A DNA stretch of 64,000 bases. Origin: Paenarthrobacter sp. (GTDB taxonomy: Bacteria > Actinomycetota > Actinomycetes > Actinomycetales > Micrococcaceae). Position numbers and translations under genes: made by a program. Under the pieces are notes generated by a model, which saw only the letters and a program-made list of their open reading frames with translations, was not told the DNA's origin and ran no database searches. Location of the stretch: assembly GCA_031179305.1 (NCBI GenBank), contig JAPSHX010000010.1, forward strand, positions 1 through 64,000. The letters run 5' to 3'. Numbering within the stretch: position 1 is the stretch's first letter; every line of letters begins with the position of its first letter. Positions 36,800 to 44,826 of the stretch are shown here, piece after piece.

Positions 36800-36884
36800 T
36801 TTCTTTTGACTTGAAACGGGTTGGGTTGGGCACACATCAGGTCCCAGCCCAACCGTCTGCTGTTCCCGTGCTGACCGTGGCGAG

Positions 36885-37769
36885 CTAGTTCTTTAGGGCG
36901 ACAATCAGCCTTGGAATGTACTCCTTGTTTAGCCATTGAATGGCCTCTTCCAATGTGGGTCGCACCTTGCTTTCCAGCCCATCTGCCGCATCAGCATAGA
37001 GCCCTTCCCATTCCGGCCCGGGCGTGACGCTTGCGGGCCACGTATGACCACTACGAAAGGCAAACAACCGTTCTACAGTTCGGGCAACGAGTGCGTCTCC
37101 GGCCATAGCCTCCACTAACTGGAGGTCGACCAGGTCATGGGCACGCTGATTACCAGGCTCGGTGCATGCATGCAGCTTTTGCGAGATCTGGTGGTGGAGG
37201 GGAAGTACGGAAACGGGGGCAGGTTTCTGAAGGCCAAGTGCAGCGAAAATTCTTGCCACTTCGTCAGACATTTCGAATTCGGCTGGTTCCTCTGTCGCTG
37301 CGAGCTCGTCATACCCGACTTCCACGTCGATCGTGGTAAACGGACGGTCGTGGTACTTGAGTTTCACCACAAATGGCTGCATCACGTAGGGTGCAGGGGT
37401 CCTTTCCGGGGGTCGCTGCTTTCCGCGGGTAACATCTCCGGTGAAGTGACCCCAGCCGTTTTCAAGGTTCTTCCTCAGTTCCTCCTCGAACTCATCTCTG
37501 CCTCCGCGAAAGGCGGTATCCAAGTCTGGTGTCTGCCGTGTGAGCTTTTCACCCAGTCGGAGTTTTATGCCGGTGCCACCTTTGACGGCAGAGGCGGGGA
37601 GCATCTGGCACAGAATAACGTTGGCTACCAAGGATTGAATGCGACGGACCGTTGAGCCTTCTGCAGCCGCTAAATCACTTAGTCGGCGCTGTAGCATCTT
37701 CACTCCGCCTGGGTCTTTGGGCGGCTTGGCGGGTTTCGAACCTCCCAAAGGATCTGGGGCTGCTGTCAT
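36885..37769 (-). CDS. AbiEii-type nucleotidyltransferase toxin
   Basis: A 294-residue member of the AbiEii/AbiGii toxin family. The nucleotidyltransferase core has VKGGTGIKLRLG (62-73) and TPDLDTAF (80-87, metal-binding Asp pair). The later QKLHACTEP with RAHDLVDLQL is also conserved in the family. The expected effect is growth arrest by nucleotide transfer to RNA targets, giving abortive phage defence. ATG 37769 overlaps the antitoxin stop (ATGA). An N-terminal Lys/Pro-rich tail is lineage-specific. Confidence 0.88.
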   Translation of the reverse strand: MTAAPDPLGGSKPAKPPKDPGGVKMLQRRLSDLAAAEGSTVRRIQSLVANVILCQMLPASAVKGGTGIKLRLGEKLTRQTPDLDTAFRGGRDEFEEELRKNLENGWGHFTGDVTRGKQRPPERTPAPYVMQPFVVKLKYHDRPFTTIDVEVGYDELAATEEPAEFEMSDEVARIFAALGLQKPAPVSVLPLHHQISQKLHACTEPGNQRAHDLVDLQLVEAMAGDALVARTVERLFAFRSGHTWPASVTPGPEWEGLYADAADGLESKVRPTLEEAIQWLNKEYIPRLIVALKN

Positions 37770-38302
37770 GAGGTTCCCAGGGCTGCAACGATGCGAGCTT
37801 CTGCGTCGGGATCCAAGAGGCCCCTCTCTCGGGCCTGGTGAGCCGCCTCGACGAGTCGTTCGGTCATAATTCTGCCGTGTGCACCCAAGATGGCGCTTTC
37901 AATAGTCATGGCCGGGACACCGTCTATGCTGTCTCGCTGATGCTCAGGTACATCGCGGCGGATGACTTCTACGGTTCCAGGTAGTTGGGCGCGCACACGA
38001 CGACTGGATGCAACGCGAATTCGGCGCAGGTTAACCTGCGCCAAATGATGAGCCGCAAGGACAGTCTCGTCGGCTAGGACGGCGCCGTCCCCCACAAGAG
38101 CGACGGCCTGTGCATACTCATCAAGCTCACCCGCAGGCGCTTCGTCCATGCGATATACGCCTTGACCGAGTCGGGTCAGAGCTCCGCGCGCAGCGAGTTT
38201 TCGCAGCTCAACTGATGGAACTCCCACCGACTGCGCCGATCGGCTCGTCACTACTCCATGGGTTTCGAAGGCCAGCTCACGCAGTGTTCGACGATATGTC
38301 AT
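37766..38302 (-). CDS. AbiEi-type antitoxin/transcriptional repressor
   Basis: A 178-residue protein. The N-terminus is a winged helix (TLRELAFETHGVVTSRSAQSVGVPSVELRKLAARGALTRLGQGVYR) of the AbiEi antitoxin type; the C-terminal part should carry toxin neutralisation. ATG 38302 has GGAGGTG upstream at good spacing; the frame is open further upstream but that part covers the operator. AbiEi represses its own promoter through inverted repeats, and CGTACC-N6-GGTACG sits at 38327-38344. Confidence 0.85.
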   Translation of the reverse strand: MTYRRTLRELAFETHGVVTSRSAQSVGVPSVELRKLAARGALTRLGQGVYRMDEAPAGELDEYAQAVALVGDGAVLADETVLAAHHLAQVNLRRIRVASSRRVRAQLPGTVEVIRRDVPEHQRDSIDGVPAMTIESAILGAHGRIMTERLVEAAHQARERGLLDPDAEARIVAALGTS

Positions 38303-38326
38303 TCCCTTCACCTCCTTGGACTCAAA

Positions 38327-38344
38327 CGTACCATTATGGGTACG
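38327..38344. promoter_or_regulatory. Palindromic operator of the AbiE pair
   Basis: CGTACC and GGTACG are perfect inverted hexamers around ATTATG, 25 bp upstream of the antitoxin start. A second GGTACGGTT half-site (38385-38393) repeats 38339-38347, 46 bp away. AbiEi antitoxins repress their promoters at such repeats. Confidence 0.65.
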
Positions 38345-38460
38345 GTTCTGACGAGAAACAGCACATTCCGTCCAGCCAACTTTCGGTACGGTTTTTGTCG
38401 GAGAATCCAAAGCAGGTGGATGGCACCTTGGACGAAGTCGTACGCTTCGTGCTAACGAGT

Positions 38461-38536
38461 CACCACCTAGACAACCCCTAGCCACCACCTAGGGGCACCT
38501 AAATCACCCCTATTTTCTGGCCCATCCACCACCTAG
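38461..38536 (+). promoter_or_regulatory. Phased CCTAG direct-repeat array before the daptide operon
   Basis: CCTAG-type pentamers start at 38466, 38477, 38488, 38498 (CCTAA), 38509 (CCTAT), 38521 (CCCAT) and 38532, that is every 10-12 bp. The larger unit CACCACCTAG recurs at 38461, 38483 and 38527, on a 22-bp grid, with a weaker copy at 38505. Such helically phased direct repeats are how OmpR/SARP-type activators bind. The array ends about 90 bp before the first gene. The regulator is not identified. Confidence 0.6.
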
Positions 38537-38626
38537 TTCCCCCTTTCCAGCCTGTGGCCTCCCAGCACGCCCATAGTGTCCTTCTCAGAACGAGCCCCGG
38601 CCAACCGCCGGCCGCTCACGGGAAAC

Positions 38627-39673
38627 ATGGACAACTTGTGGGGTTTGGAATTGAAGCTGAGCCAGGAACAGAGCACCGCCGCCGCGGTGGATCAGTGGAT
38701 CACCGGCATCCCGGGGCGCATCCCGGGCCATGTGATCTTCGTCGAGAACCCCGAACATACCGACTACGCGAAGACGCTGGCGAGCCAAGGCTCCACCATC
38801 CTGGTCCTCAACGGCGACAAGGATGTTGAAGGCATCGTAAGGGTTTCGGGATCGTATGACGCCGCCGGGGAGGAACTCCTGGTCGACGGATCTCTGAGCC
38901 TGGAGATCCAGGATTACGTGGCCATTCCGTTCGTGAACCTTGTGGGTGTGACCATTGTCCGGATCACTACCGAAGAGGACTGGCAAGCATTCTTTGACGA
39001 TGCCCGGGAAGCCTGGACCTCCGGGCACTTCGTCCAACAACTCACTGAAGCCAATGCCGTGTTGGCTGAGCGCGCATTGCTGACAGGGCAAAACAAAGAG
39101 GATCGCCTCCTTGCAAGGCTCCACATCGCTTGGGATGGAACCGTCCTGAATGGACCTTATGGAACCATGATCGGCAAGGTGGGTGACGGACTGGCGGACC
39201 TTCGCGTGAGGTCCGTTTCGCTCCGTCCGGAATCTTCTGTCGCCTCGGCCTCACCATCAATACACGTTCACGACTTACTTGCCGCCTCACCGTGGATTCC
39301 CCGCTACTTGGCGGCGCTGGATGCATGGAAGTTCATTCCCCGTGAAGAACGTGCCGGAACTCGCTTGGTTGGCTTCGGAGTCAGCCTGTACGGCTGCGCC
39401 CTCAACGATGGCCCACCATCTGCAGTTGCTCCCTTCATCCTCGTAAGGGGAAGCCAGCACACGCTTCTGGACGCGTCAACGGGCAGGGTTTTCACCATCG
39501 GAGCTGATGCCGCCGTCATTGTGGAAGCACTTTCCAACATGGGAGACCTCACCAAGGCTGCCAGCGTGGTGGCAGCTGCCATCAACGTGTCACCAGCAGT
39601 AGCCGGAGACGCCGTGCAAGCAGTCTTCGCATATTTCGAGCAGCTGGGCATCGACGTCATCGGGACGCGCTGA
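38627..39673 (+). CDS. Daptide-type RiPP recognition protein (RRE-like)
   Basis: A 348-residue protein, the first gene of the cluster. The last 75 residues (TLLDASTGRVFTIGADAAVIVEALS...VFAYFEQLGIDV) resemble a PqqD-like RiPP recognition element that binds leader peptides. The N-terminal 250 residues are not recognised. Position before an aminotransferase and an Fe-ADH-like enzyme fits the MpaC-type recognition proteins of daptide clusters. ATG 38627 has GGGAA upstream; a GTG at 38576 is possible. Its stop overlaps the next start (TGATG). Confidence 0.7.
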   Translation: MDNLWGLELKLSQEQSTAAAVDQWITGIPGRIPGHVIFVENPEHTDYAKTLASQGSTILVLNGDKDVEGIVRVSGSYDAAGEELLVDGSLSLEIQDYVAIPFVNLVGVTIVRITTEEDWQAFFDDAREAWTSGHFVQQLTEANAVLAERALLTGQNKEDRLLARLHIAWDGTVLNGPYGTMIGKVGDGLADLRVRSVSLRPESSVASASPSIHVHDLLAASPWIPRYLAALDAWKFIPREERAGTRLVGFGVSLYGCALNDGPPSAVAPFILVRGSQHTLLDASTGRVFTIGADAAVIVEALSNMGDLTKAASVVAAAINVSPAVAGDAVQAVFAYFEQLGIDVIGTR

Positions 39674-40977
39674 TGACTTCAGTCGCGGCCAGTACAGCTG
39701 CGGAAAGTACAGCTCCTGGTTTGCAGCGCCCGCTCTGGGTTCCCCTCACCACTCAGCACGACTTTCCGGACAGGAGCCACACGGCAGTCAACGCCCAGGG
39801 CGTTCACGTCATGTTTGAAGACGGGCAGCAAAGGATCTGTGCCAAAAGCGGCCTCTGGAACACCAACTTGGGCTACGGAAACCCACACATAGAAGCGGCG
39901 ATCACAGGAGAACTCCGCACGGCTTCCTACCTTCCGCTCTTCCGGACGGCTCACAGCAAAGCCATCGAGGCTTCACGAGCCCTTCTCTCACTACCCGCAC
40001 ACAATTTCCAGCGCGTTGTCTTCTCCACCTCAGGTGGGGCCGCGAACGACGCCGCCATGAAGTTGGCACGTCAGTTTTTTGTGCTTGACGGTCAACCCGA
40101 ACGGAAGCTCATCATCGGGCTGAAGGGCAGCTATCACGGACTCACTTATGGGAGCCAGGCACTCAGTGGAGATGAACTCGGCCAATCCGTGTATGGCGTG
40201 GACCGACGCAATATTCGCCACATCGCGTTCCAAGATCAAGGCCAGGAGCTGGCTCAGCTGATGCAGCGGGAAGGCCACAGGATCGCAGCGGTGATCGTGG
40301 AACCGGTTTTGGGTTCGGGCGCAGAGGCAGTGCCGGGCGAATTCATAGCCGCCCTGCAACAGCACCGCCAAGACCACGGATTCCTCCTGGTCGCAGACGA
40401 GGTTGCCACGGGTTTCGGACGCGTCGGCGGCTGGTTTGCGTCGGACGAGTGGCAACAACAGCCGGATGTCATCGTGACTTCCAAAGGACTGACCAACGGA
40501 ACCAGCGCATGCGCCGCCCTTCTGATAGCCCAGCGCGTGACCCAACTCTTTGACACAAGCGAGTCCGTGTTTGTCCACGGTGAGACCCAGGCCGGCACAC
40601 CGCCAACATGCGCCGCCATCCTTGGCACCATCGCCGAAATGACAAGGCTTGATCACAACAACCTGAGCAAACAGGTGGCCGCTGGCCTCAACAAGCTCAT
40701 AGAAGAACTTCAAGGCACCCGCGGCGTAGGTGACTCAACAGGTCGCGGCTGCATGAGGGGAGTCAAACTCCACAGCAGGAACGGTATGCCGCTCTCCTCC
40801 GACGGTGTCCTGGCAGTGGTGAGGAGCATCCACGAAGCGGGTGCCATCGTCCAGCCCGGTCCGGGCCGAATCCAACTCCTGCCAGCTCTTATTTACACCG
40901 AGGAGAACTTCGCTGAACTCCAAACGGCAATAAGGGCAGGCCTTGCTAGGGCCCAAAGCGACGGAGTCTTCGAATGA
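39673..40977 (+). CDS. Daptide-type aminotransferase (class III)
   Basis: A 434-residue fold-type I PLP enzyme. STSGGAANDAAMKLAR binds the phosphate, LVADEVATGFGRVGGWFASDE carries the PLP-pyridine Asp, and VTSKGLTNGTSA the Schiff-base Lys. In daptides the aminotransferase converts the ketone left by oxidative decarboxylation of the C-terminal Thr into an amine. Context (RRE protein, dehydrogenase, Thr-ending precursors, methyltransferase) makes this role likely. It overlaps both neighbours. Confidence 0.85.
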   Translation: MTSVAASTAAESTAPGLQRPLWVPLTTQHDFPDRSHTAVNAQGVHVMFEDGQQRICAKSGLWNTNLGYGNPHIEAAITGELRTASYLPLFRTAHSKAIEASRALLSLPAHNFQRVVFSTSGGAANDAAMKLARQFFVLDGQPERKLIIGLKGSYHGLTYGSQALSGDELGQSVYGVDRRNIRHIAFQDQGQELAQLMQREGHRIAAVIVEPVLGSGAEAVPGEFIAALQQHRQDHGFLLVADEVATGFGRVGGWFASDEWQQQPDVIVTSKGLTNGTSACAALLIAQRVTQLFDTSESVFVHGETQAGTPPTCAAILGTIAEMTRLDHNNLSKQVAAGLNKLIEELQGTRGVGDSTGRGCMRGVKLHSRNGMPLSSDGVLAVVRSIHEAGAIVQPGPGRIQLLPALIYTEENFAELQTAIRAGLARAQSDGVFE

Positions 40978-42188
40978 TCGCCGATCACCTCTGGAGGACC
41001 CGTTGTGTCATCGTCGACGCCGGAGAGGCGCCCAAGTTCGTCGGCGGACTCACCCGCGGAAGAACGGGGTTGGTGGTGGACAAAGAGCTGCCAGCGCACC
41101 GGGATGCGCTGATGGCGGGCGACCTCAAAGGCGTGCCGGTCCTTGAACTGAACGCGGCTCCGGTCACGGTGGGAACTCTGCGGGAGGTGGGCAGCTTCAT
41201 TCGCGAGAATGGACTTCAGACTGTTGCGGGACTCGGCGGAGGCTCAATTTTGGATGCGGTGAAGCTCGCCGCGCTCTTCACCGCAGACCCCGGCCTGACC
41301 ATCTTTGCCGAACGTCACGCCAAGCGTTCCGGCCTGCTCGTCCTGCCTCCCATCACAAACCCCAAGGACCGTCCGAAAACCATTCTGATGCCGTCCACCG
41401 TGGGGACCGGCGCGGAAGTCAGCGCTGTAGCTTGCCTGGACACCGCCGTCGGCCGCCGCCTGATTGTCTCGCGGCATCTGGCAGGCGACGTGGCAGTGCT
41501 CGACGCCGGACACCTCGCCAGCCTGCCCAAGCACCTTGTGTTTGAGGGTCTGCTCGAAGCCTTCCTGAGGGTGGCGGGAACCATGATTGGCAGCAAAGAG
41601 AGCATCTTCGACGACGACGGCTACGTTCTCATCCAGCGGATAGTCCGGTTAGGGCAGAGGCTGACACGCGAGGATTCGCCCATGCTGCGCCTGGCCGCAG
41701 GGCACCTCAGCATGGAGACACACACTGGATGGGCGCTGATAGGTCGCGACCCCTATGGAGCGAAGCACTGGTACCTCGCCAGCGAGCTCGCATACGTCAC
41801 TGGCGCAAGGAAAATGACCGCCACGGCCTCGGTGATCGGTCCCGTCTGGGAAGAAATCGGCAAGGGCGCCAGCGCTTGGGGCGACGCAGGACGCCTTCAA
41901 CGGCTCTGGTCCATGGTGGCCGCTGCTGAACCCTCTGTGGATCCGGACCCCGTGCGGGGCATCAATGAACTGATGTGGAACTGGGGCATCACCGGGCTCG
42001 AGCACATCAGCGAGGAAACGCTGCTGCGAACCACTGACGCAACCATCCGCAACTGGGGCGGGCCGCTTCCCATGCTCCGGGGAATCGATGCACACCAGGT
42101 TCAGCATGTCCTCAATTGGGCAGCTGGCGGACACCGCATCTTGCCAAGCCCAGCGGGCGAACGAGCAGCGGTAAGGGAAGGGAGGTGA
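40974..42188 (+). CDS. Daptide-type iron-alcohol-dehydrogenase-like oxidative decarboxylase
   Basis: A 404-residue protein of the Fe-ADH/dehydroquinate-synthase-like fold. VAGLGGGSILDAVKLAALF is the NAD-binding motif and MPSTVGTGAEVSAVACL the conserved following segment. Later His residues (GHLSMETHTGWAL, GAKHWYLASE) may bind metal. In daptide pathways this enzyme oxidises the C-terminal Thr of the precursor, giving a ketone after loss of CO2. Its stop lies inside the ribosome site of the first precursor gene. Confidence 0.82.
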   Translation: MIADHLWRTRCVIVDAGEAPKFVGGLTRGRTGLVVDKELPAHRDALMAGDLKGVPVLELNAAPVTVGTLREVGSFIRENGLQTVAGLGGGSILDAVKLAALFTADPGLTIFAERHAKRSGLLVLPPITNPKDRPKTILMPSTVGTGAEVSAVACLDTAVGRRLIVSRHLAGDVAVLDAGHLASLPKHLVFEGLLEAFLRVAGTMIGSKESIFDDDGYVLIQRIVRLGQRLTREDSPMLRLAAGHLSMETHTGWALIGRDPYGAKHWYLASELAYVTGARKMTATASVIGPVWEEIGKGASAWGDAGRLQRLWSMVAAAEPSVDPDPVRGINELMWNWGITGLEHISEETLLRTTDATIRNWGGPLPMLRGIDAHQVQHVLNWAAGGHRILPSPAGERAAVREGR

Positions 42189-42194
42189 ACACAC

Positions 42195-42338
42195 ATGATC
42201 AGCAGCACAGCACTTAAGAGCCTGGACCTCGCCGTCCAGGAACTGGAGCCGATGGACGTCCCGGATGACTGGGACGAACGAATCAAGGGCATCTCCGCAG
42301 GACTGGCGTTGGTAGGGATCGCCGTCGCGATCACCTGA
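42195..42338 (+). CDS. Daptide precursor peptide 1
   Basis: A 47-residue peptide. The leader holds LDLAVQELEPMDVPDDW, related to the leaders of the next two peptides. The core is a hydrophobic helix, GISAGLALVGIAVAIT, ending in Thr, the residue daptide enzymes decarboxylate and aminate. No Cys is present. It starts 6 bp after the dehydrogenase stop, with GGGAGGTG overlapping that stop. The leader/core cut site is not known. Confidence 0.85.
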   Translation: MISSTALKSLDLAVQELEPMDVPDDWDERIKGISAGLALVGIAVAIT

Positions 42339-42387
42339 TCCAACCCCCGTGCATCAAGGAATTCGCAAGGAAGGGAGGTGAACACAT

Positions 42388-42513
42388 ATGCAGAACCAGC
42401 TCAACATCTCCATCCAGGAGATCGAGTCATTGGATACGCCGGACTTCAACAACTGGTTTATCGGTGTAACCCAAGGCGTCGCCATAGGCATCATCGCTGT
42501 CAGCATCACGTAA
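42388..42513 (+). CDS. Daptide precursor peptide 2
   Basis: A 41-residue peptide with the leader LNISIQEIESLDTPDF and a hydrophobic core VTQGVAIGIIAVSIT ending in Thr. The upstream GAAGGGAGGTGAACACA is the same 17-mer as before precursor 1, which points to tandem duplication of the unit. Same gene class as its neighbours, diverged in core. Confidence 0.85.
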   Translation: MQNQLNISIQEIESLDTPDFNNWFIGVTQGVAIGIIAVSIT

Positions 42514-42559
42514 GGCGGCAACGCCGGTCCGTACGCACAAGCCAGGAAAGGAGGAGTCA

Positions 42560-42697
42560 ATGATCGCAAACTCGAACCTTCAGCTGTCCATCGAAGAGCT
42601 GGAGAACCTCGACACCCCGGATGATACGCCGTGGTACATCCGCGTTGGTGACGTCATCATCATCGCCGGCATCGTCGTCGGAATCGCCGCCACATAG
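42560..42697 (+). CDS. Daptide precursor peptide 3
   Basis: A 45-residue peptide with the leader LQLSIEELENLDTPDDT and a core VGDVIIIAGIVVGIAAT ending in Thr. AAAGGAGG precedes ATG 42560. The leader motif L-x-L/I-S/A-I/V-Q/E-E-L/I-E-x-L/M-D-x-P-D is shared by all three precursors and is the likely RRE docking site. Confidence 0.85.
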   Translation: MIANSNLQLSIEELENLDTPDDTPWYIRVGDVIIIAGIVVGIAAT

Positions 42698-42781
42698 CCG
42701 TTGCACGCGGGTGGTGCACATCATTTTTCGCCGCCCGCGTGTACCCCGGACCTCCACCAAACTCCCGGAGAGCACACGCTG

Positions 42782-43600
42782 ATGAACAACGAACCTGACA
42801 AGACCGCCGATGCCATCCTTCGCATCTTGGGCCACATGGATCCGCCGGAGGATATGTACAGTGCGTCAGGATCCCGTCTGTACGACCAAATCACGGCCAA
42901 CGACCTCACTGAACTCCCCGAGATCCTCGCCGCGGCGCGCAAGACAACTGGGCCAATCCTGGAGTTGGCCGCCGGTTCCGGCCGGATCACCCGCGCGCTC
43001 CTTGCCCTCGGGCGTCCGCTGACCGCCGTCGATTCCTCGGTGGAAATGTTGGAGATGCTTAATGAGAAGGCAAAGGACCGCTCATTCAACCCCCGCAGTG
43101 TGCCGGTTGAGCTGGTGGAGGCGGACATGTCCAGCTTCGAGGTGGAAGGCGAATTTGGGTGCGTGGTGCTCGGCGCCAGTTCCATCACCCTCCTTGACCC
43201 GAGCGGACGGCGGGAGCTGTTCCGTAGGGTGCGTGAGTCTTTGGCTCCGGGCGGCCGGTTCCTGCTGACAGTACTGAATGCCGACGGTACGCCGGGCTCC
43301 GAACATCACGACGGCGGTTCAACAGTTTCGCCGTTGGGGGATGACGCCTTCCTGATCACGGTTGAAAGCCGGGACATCGCCAATGGCGCACGGCACGTGA
43401 CCATGATCCACGTGGGCTTCAACGAGGGCGGCACGTACAGATCCTCCGCCTATTCCAGCCATATCGCCTATGTCAGCAACAGTCTTATCGAGGAAGAGAT
43501 CCTTGCTGAAGGCCTCACTATCCTGGAGCGTCGCCCTGTCCGGATTGCTACCCGCACTCCAGGACTGGATGACATCGAGCTGTGGGTGTGCAGCAAATGA
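42782..43600 (+). CDS. Daptide-type SAM methyltransferase
   Basis: A 272-residue class I methyltransferase. The SAM motif is ILELAAGSGRITRALLALG (about 59-77), followed by an acidic ribose-binding region (LTAVDSSVEML) and VVLGASSITLL. In daptides a methyltransferase dimethylates the new C-terminal amine. GGAG lies 11 bases upstream of ATG 42782, a loose spacing. Its stop overlaps the YcaO start (ATGA). Confidence 0.85.
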   Translation: MNNEPDKTADAILRILGHMDPPEDMYSASGSRLYDQITANDLTELPEILAAARKTTGPILELAAGSGRITRALLALGRPLTAVDSSVEMLEMLNEKAKDRSFNPRSVPVELVEADMSSFEVEGEFGCVVLGASSITLLDPSGRRELFRRVRESLAPGGRFLLTVLNADGTPGSEHHDGGSTVSPLGDDAFLITVESRDIANGARHVTMIHVGFNEGGTYRSSAYSSHIAYVSNSLIEEEILAEGLTILERRPVRIATRTPGLDDIELWVCSK

Positions 43601-44826
43601 CCATCGACGCTGCTCGCACCCTTGACCCTGCTTTGGGGTTGGTATCCGAGGCATCCGTATACCTGCCTAATGAGGTGGGTCTCTGGCGGACGGTGGGGCA
43701 GCTGGCCAATGCCTGCACGGGCGGCAACGGGTTTGCGGCCGCCGTCGGTGCCTTTGACGTCAACAGGCGGGCCTCCATTACGCGAGGGGCCGGAGAAGCT
43801 GTTGAACGTTTTGCGCTGGTCCCGGCGGACGCTGACTCCGAGTACCTATTAATGGAACACGTCCAAGGTGCAGACACAGCCAGCCAACGGATTGACTACG
43901 TGACGCCAGGCTTGGGAATGGCCTCGGCGCTCGCCTATGAGCTGCCCTGGTACGCGGCAACGGACCTGCTGACAGGAAAGGAATCCTGCGTACCGGCACC
44001 TGTAGTGGATTACGGCGGCCGCATTCTGAACCCTTGGGACGCCTTCTTTGATCCCTCACCAAATGGTGCCGCATCGGGACCATCCGAGGCTTTCGCCAAG
44101 GCTTCCGGTGTTGCCGAAGTGATTGAGCGTGACGCGTTTCTTGCTGCCTGGCGGACGCGTACGGCGCTGCACCTATTCCATGATGGCGGGATTCCGGATC
44201 CATTGCGCGGGACCCAGGAAACCCAGCGCCTCTTGGGTCTCCTCTACGCCGCCCATGCCCGCGGCATCTCGCCCACCCTGGCCTTTATCCCGTCCGACGA
44301 AGGGCCGCTGCACACAGCCGTTTGCATCATCATCGGTAAACCTGACGACGGCGGTGCCCACCAACGGCAGTTTGGGGCCGTGGGTATCAAAGCAGCCTCG
44401 GATCCCATGGCAGCACTGAGGGGAGCGCTTCAAGAAGGCCTGCAAATACGCGAGCTCTTCCTTGCCCGCACGCCTTCCGTCATGCCGGCGCTAGAGGTTA
44501 CTGATGACGAATCACGGGCCGGTTACTGGACTCGCCCAGAGTCCATCGCCGAACTTTCCGAATGGGCTCGGTCCTTCGAAGCTTCAGAGTTTCCGGAGGT
44601 AAAAGCGCCGGCCGATGTAGATACATTGGTGCACTGGCTGGCTCGCCGGGCCATCCCTTCCTACTGGGTCAGCCTCACCCATAGGCTCCCGCCAGCCATC
44701 CAGGAGCTTGGGTGGGTGACAGGCAAAGCGGTTTGTCCAGGCGCCATTCCCCTAACCATGGACGAAACCAAGGGGCTGGCCCGGATACCGGGCGGCTCGT
44801 CTACTACACCCCATCCGTTGATATGA
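43597..44826 (+). CDS. YcaO-domain protein
   Basis: A 409-residue YcaO enzyme. CTGGNGFAAAVGAFDVNRRA, then TRGAGEAVERFAL and ASGVAEVIERDAFLAAW, are the ATP/Mg-binding signatures of the family. YcaO proteins activate peptide amide bonds with ATP to make azolines, amidines or thioamides. No partner E1-like or TfuA gene is present. The precursors have no Cys, so azoline formation would need Ser/Thr. It lacks a long Pro-rich tail (ends TTPHPLI). Coupled to both neighbours by ATGA overlaps, so it belongs to the cluster. Confidence 0.85.
   Translation: MTIDAARTLDPALGLVSEASVYLPNEVGLWRTVGQLANACTGGNGFAAAVGAFDVNRRASITRGAGEAVERFALVPADADSEYLLMEHVQGADTASQRIDYVTPGLGMASALAYELPWYAATDLLTGKESCVPAPVVDYGGRILNPWDAFFDPSPNGAASGPSEAFAKASGVAEVIERDAFLAAWRTRTALHLFHDGGIPDPLRGTQETQRLLGLLYAAHARGISPTLAFIPSDEGPLHTAVCIIIGKPDDGGAHQRQFGAVGIKAASDPMAALRGALQEGLQIRELFLARTPSVMPALEVTDDESRAGYWTRPESIAELSEWARSFEASEFPEVKAPADVDTLVHWLARRAIPSYWVSLTHRLPPAIQELGWVTGKAVCPGAIPLTMDETKGLARIPGGSSTTPHPLI

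Noticed and set aside
38303..38488. Longer N-terminus of the AbiEi antitoxin
   Set aside because: The extension crosses the operator palindrome and lacks homology; GGAGGTG precedes ATG 38302.
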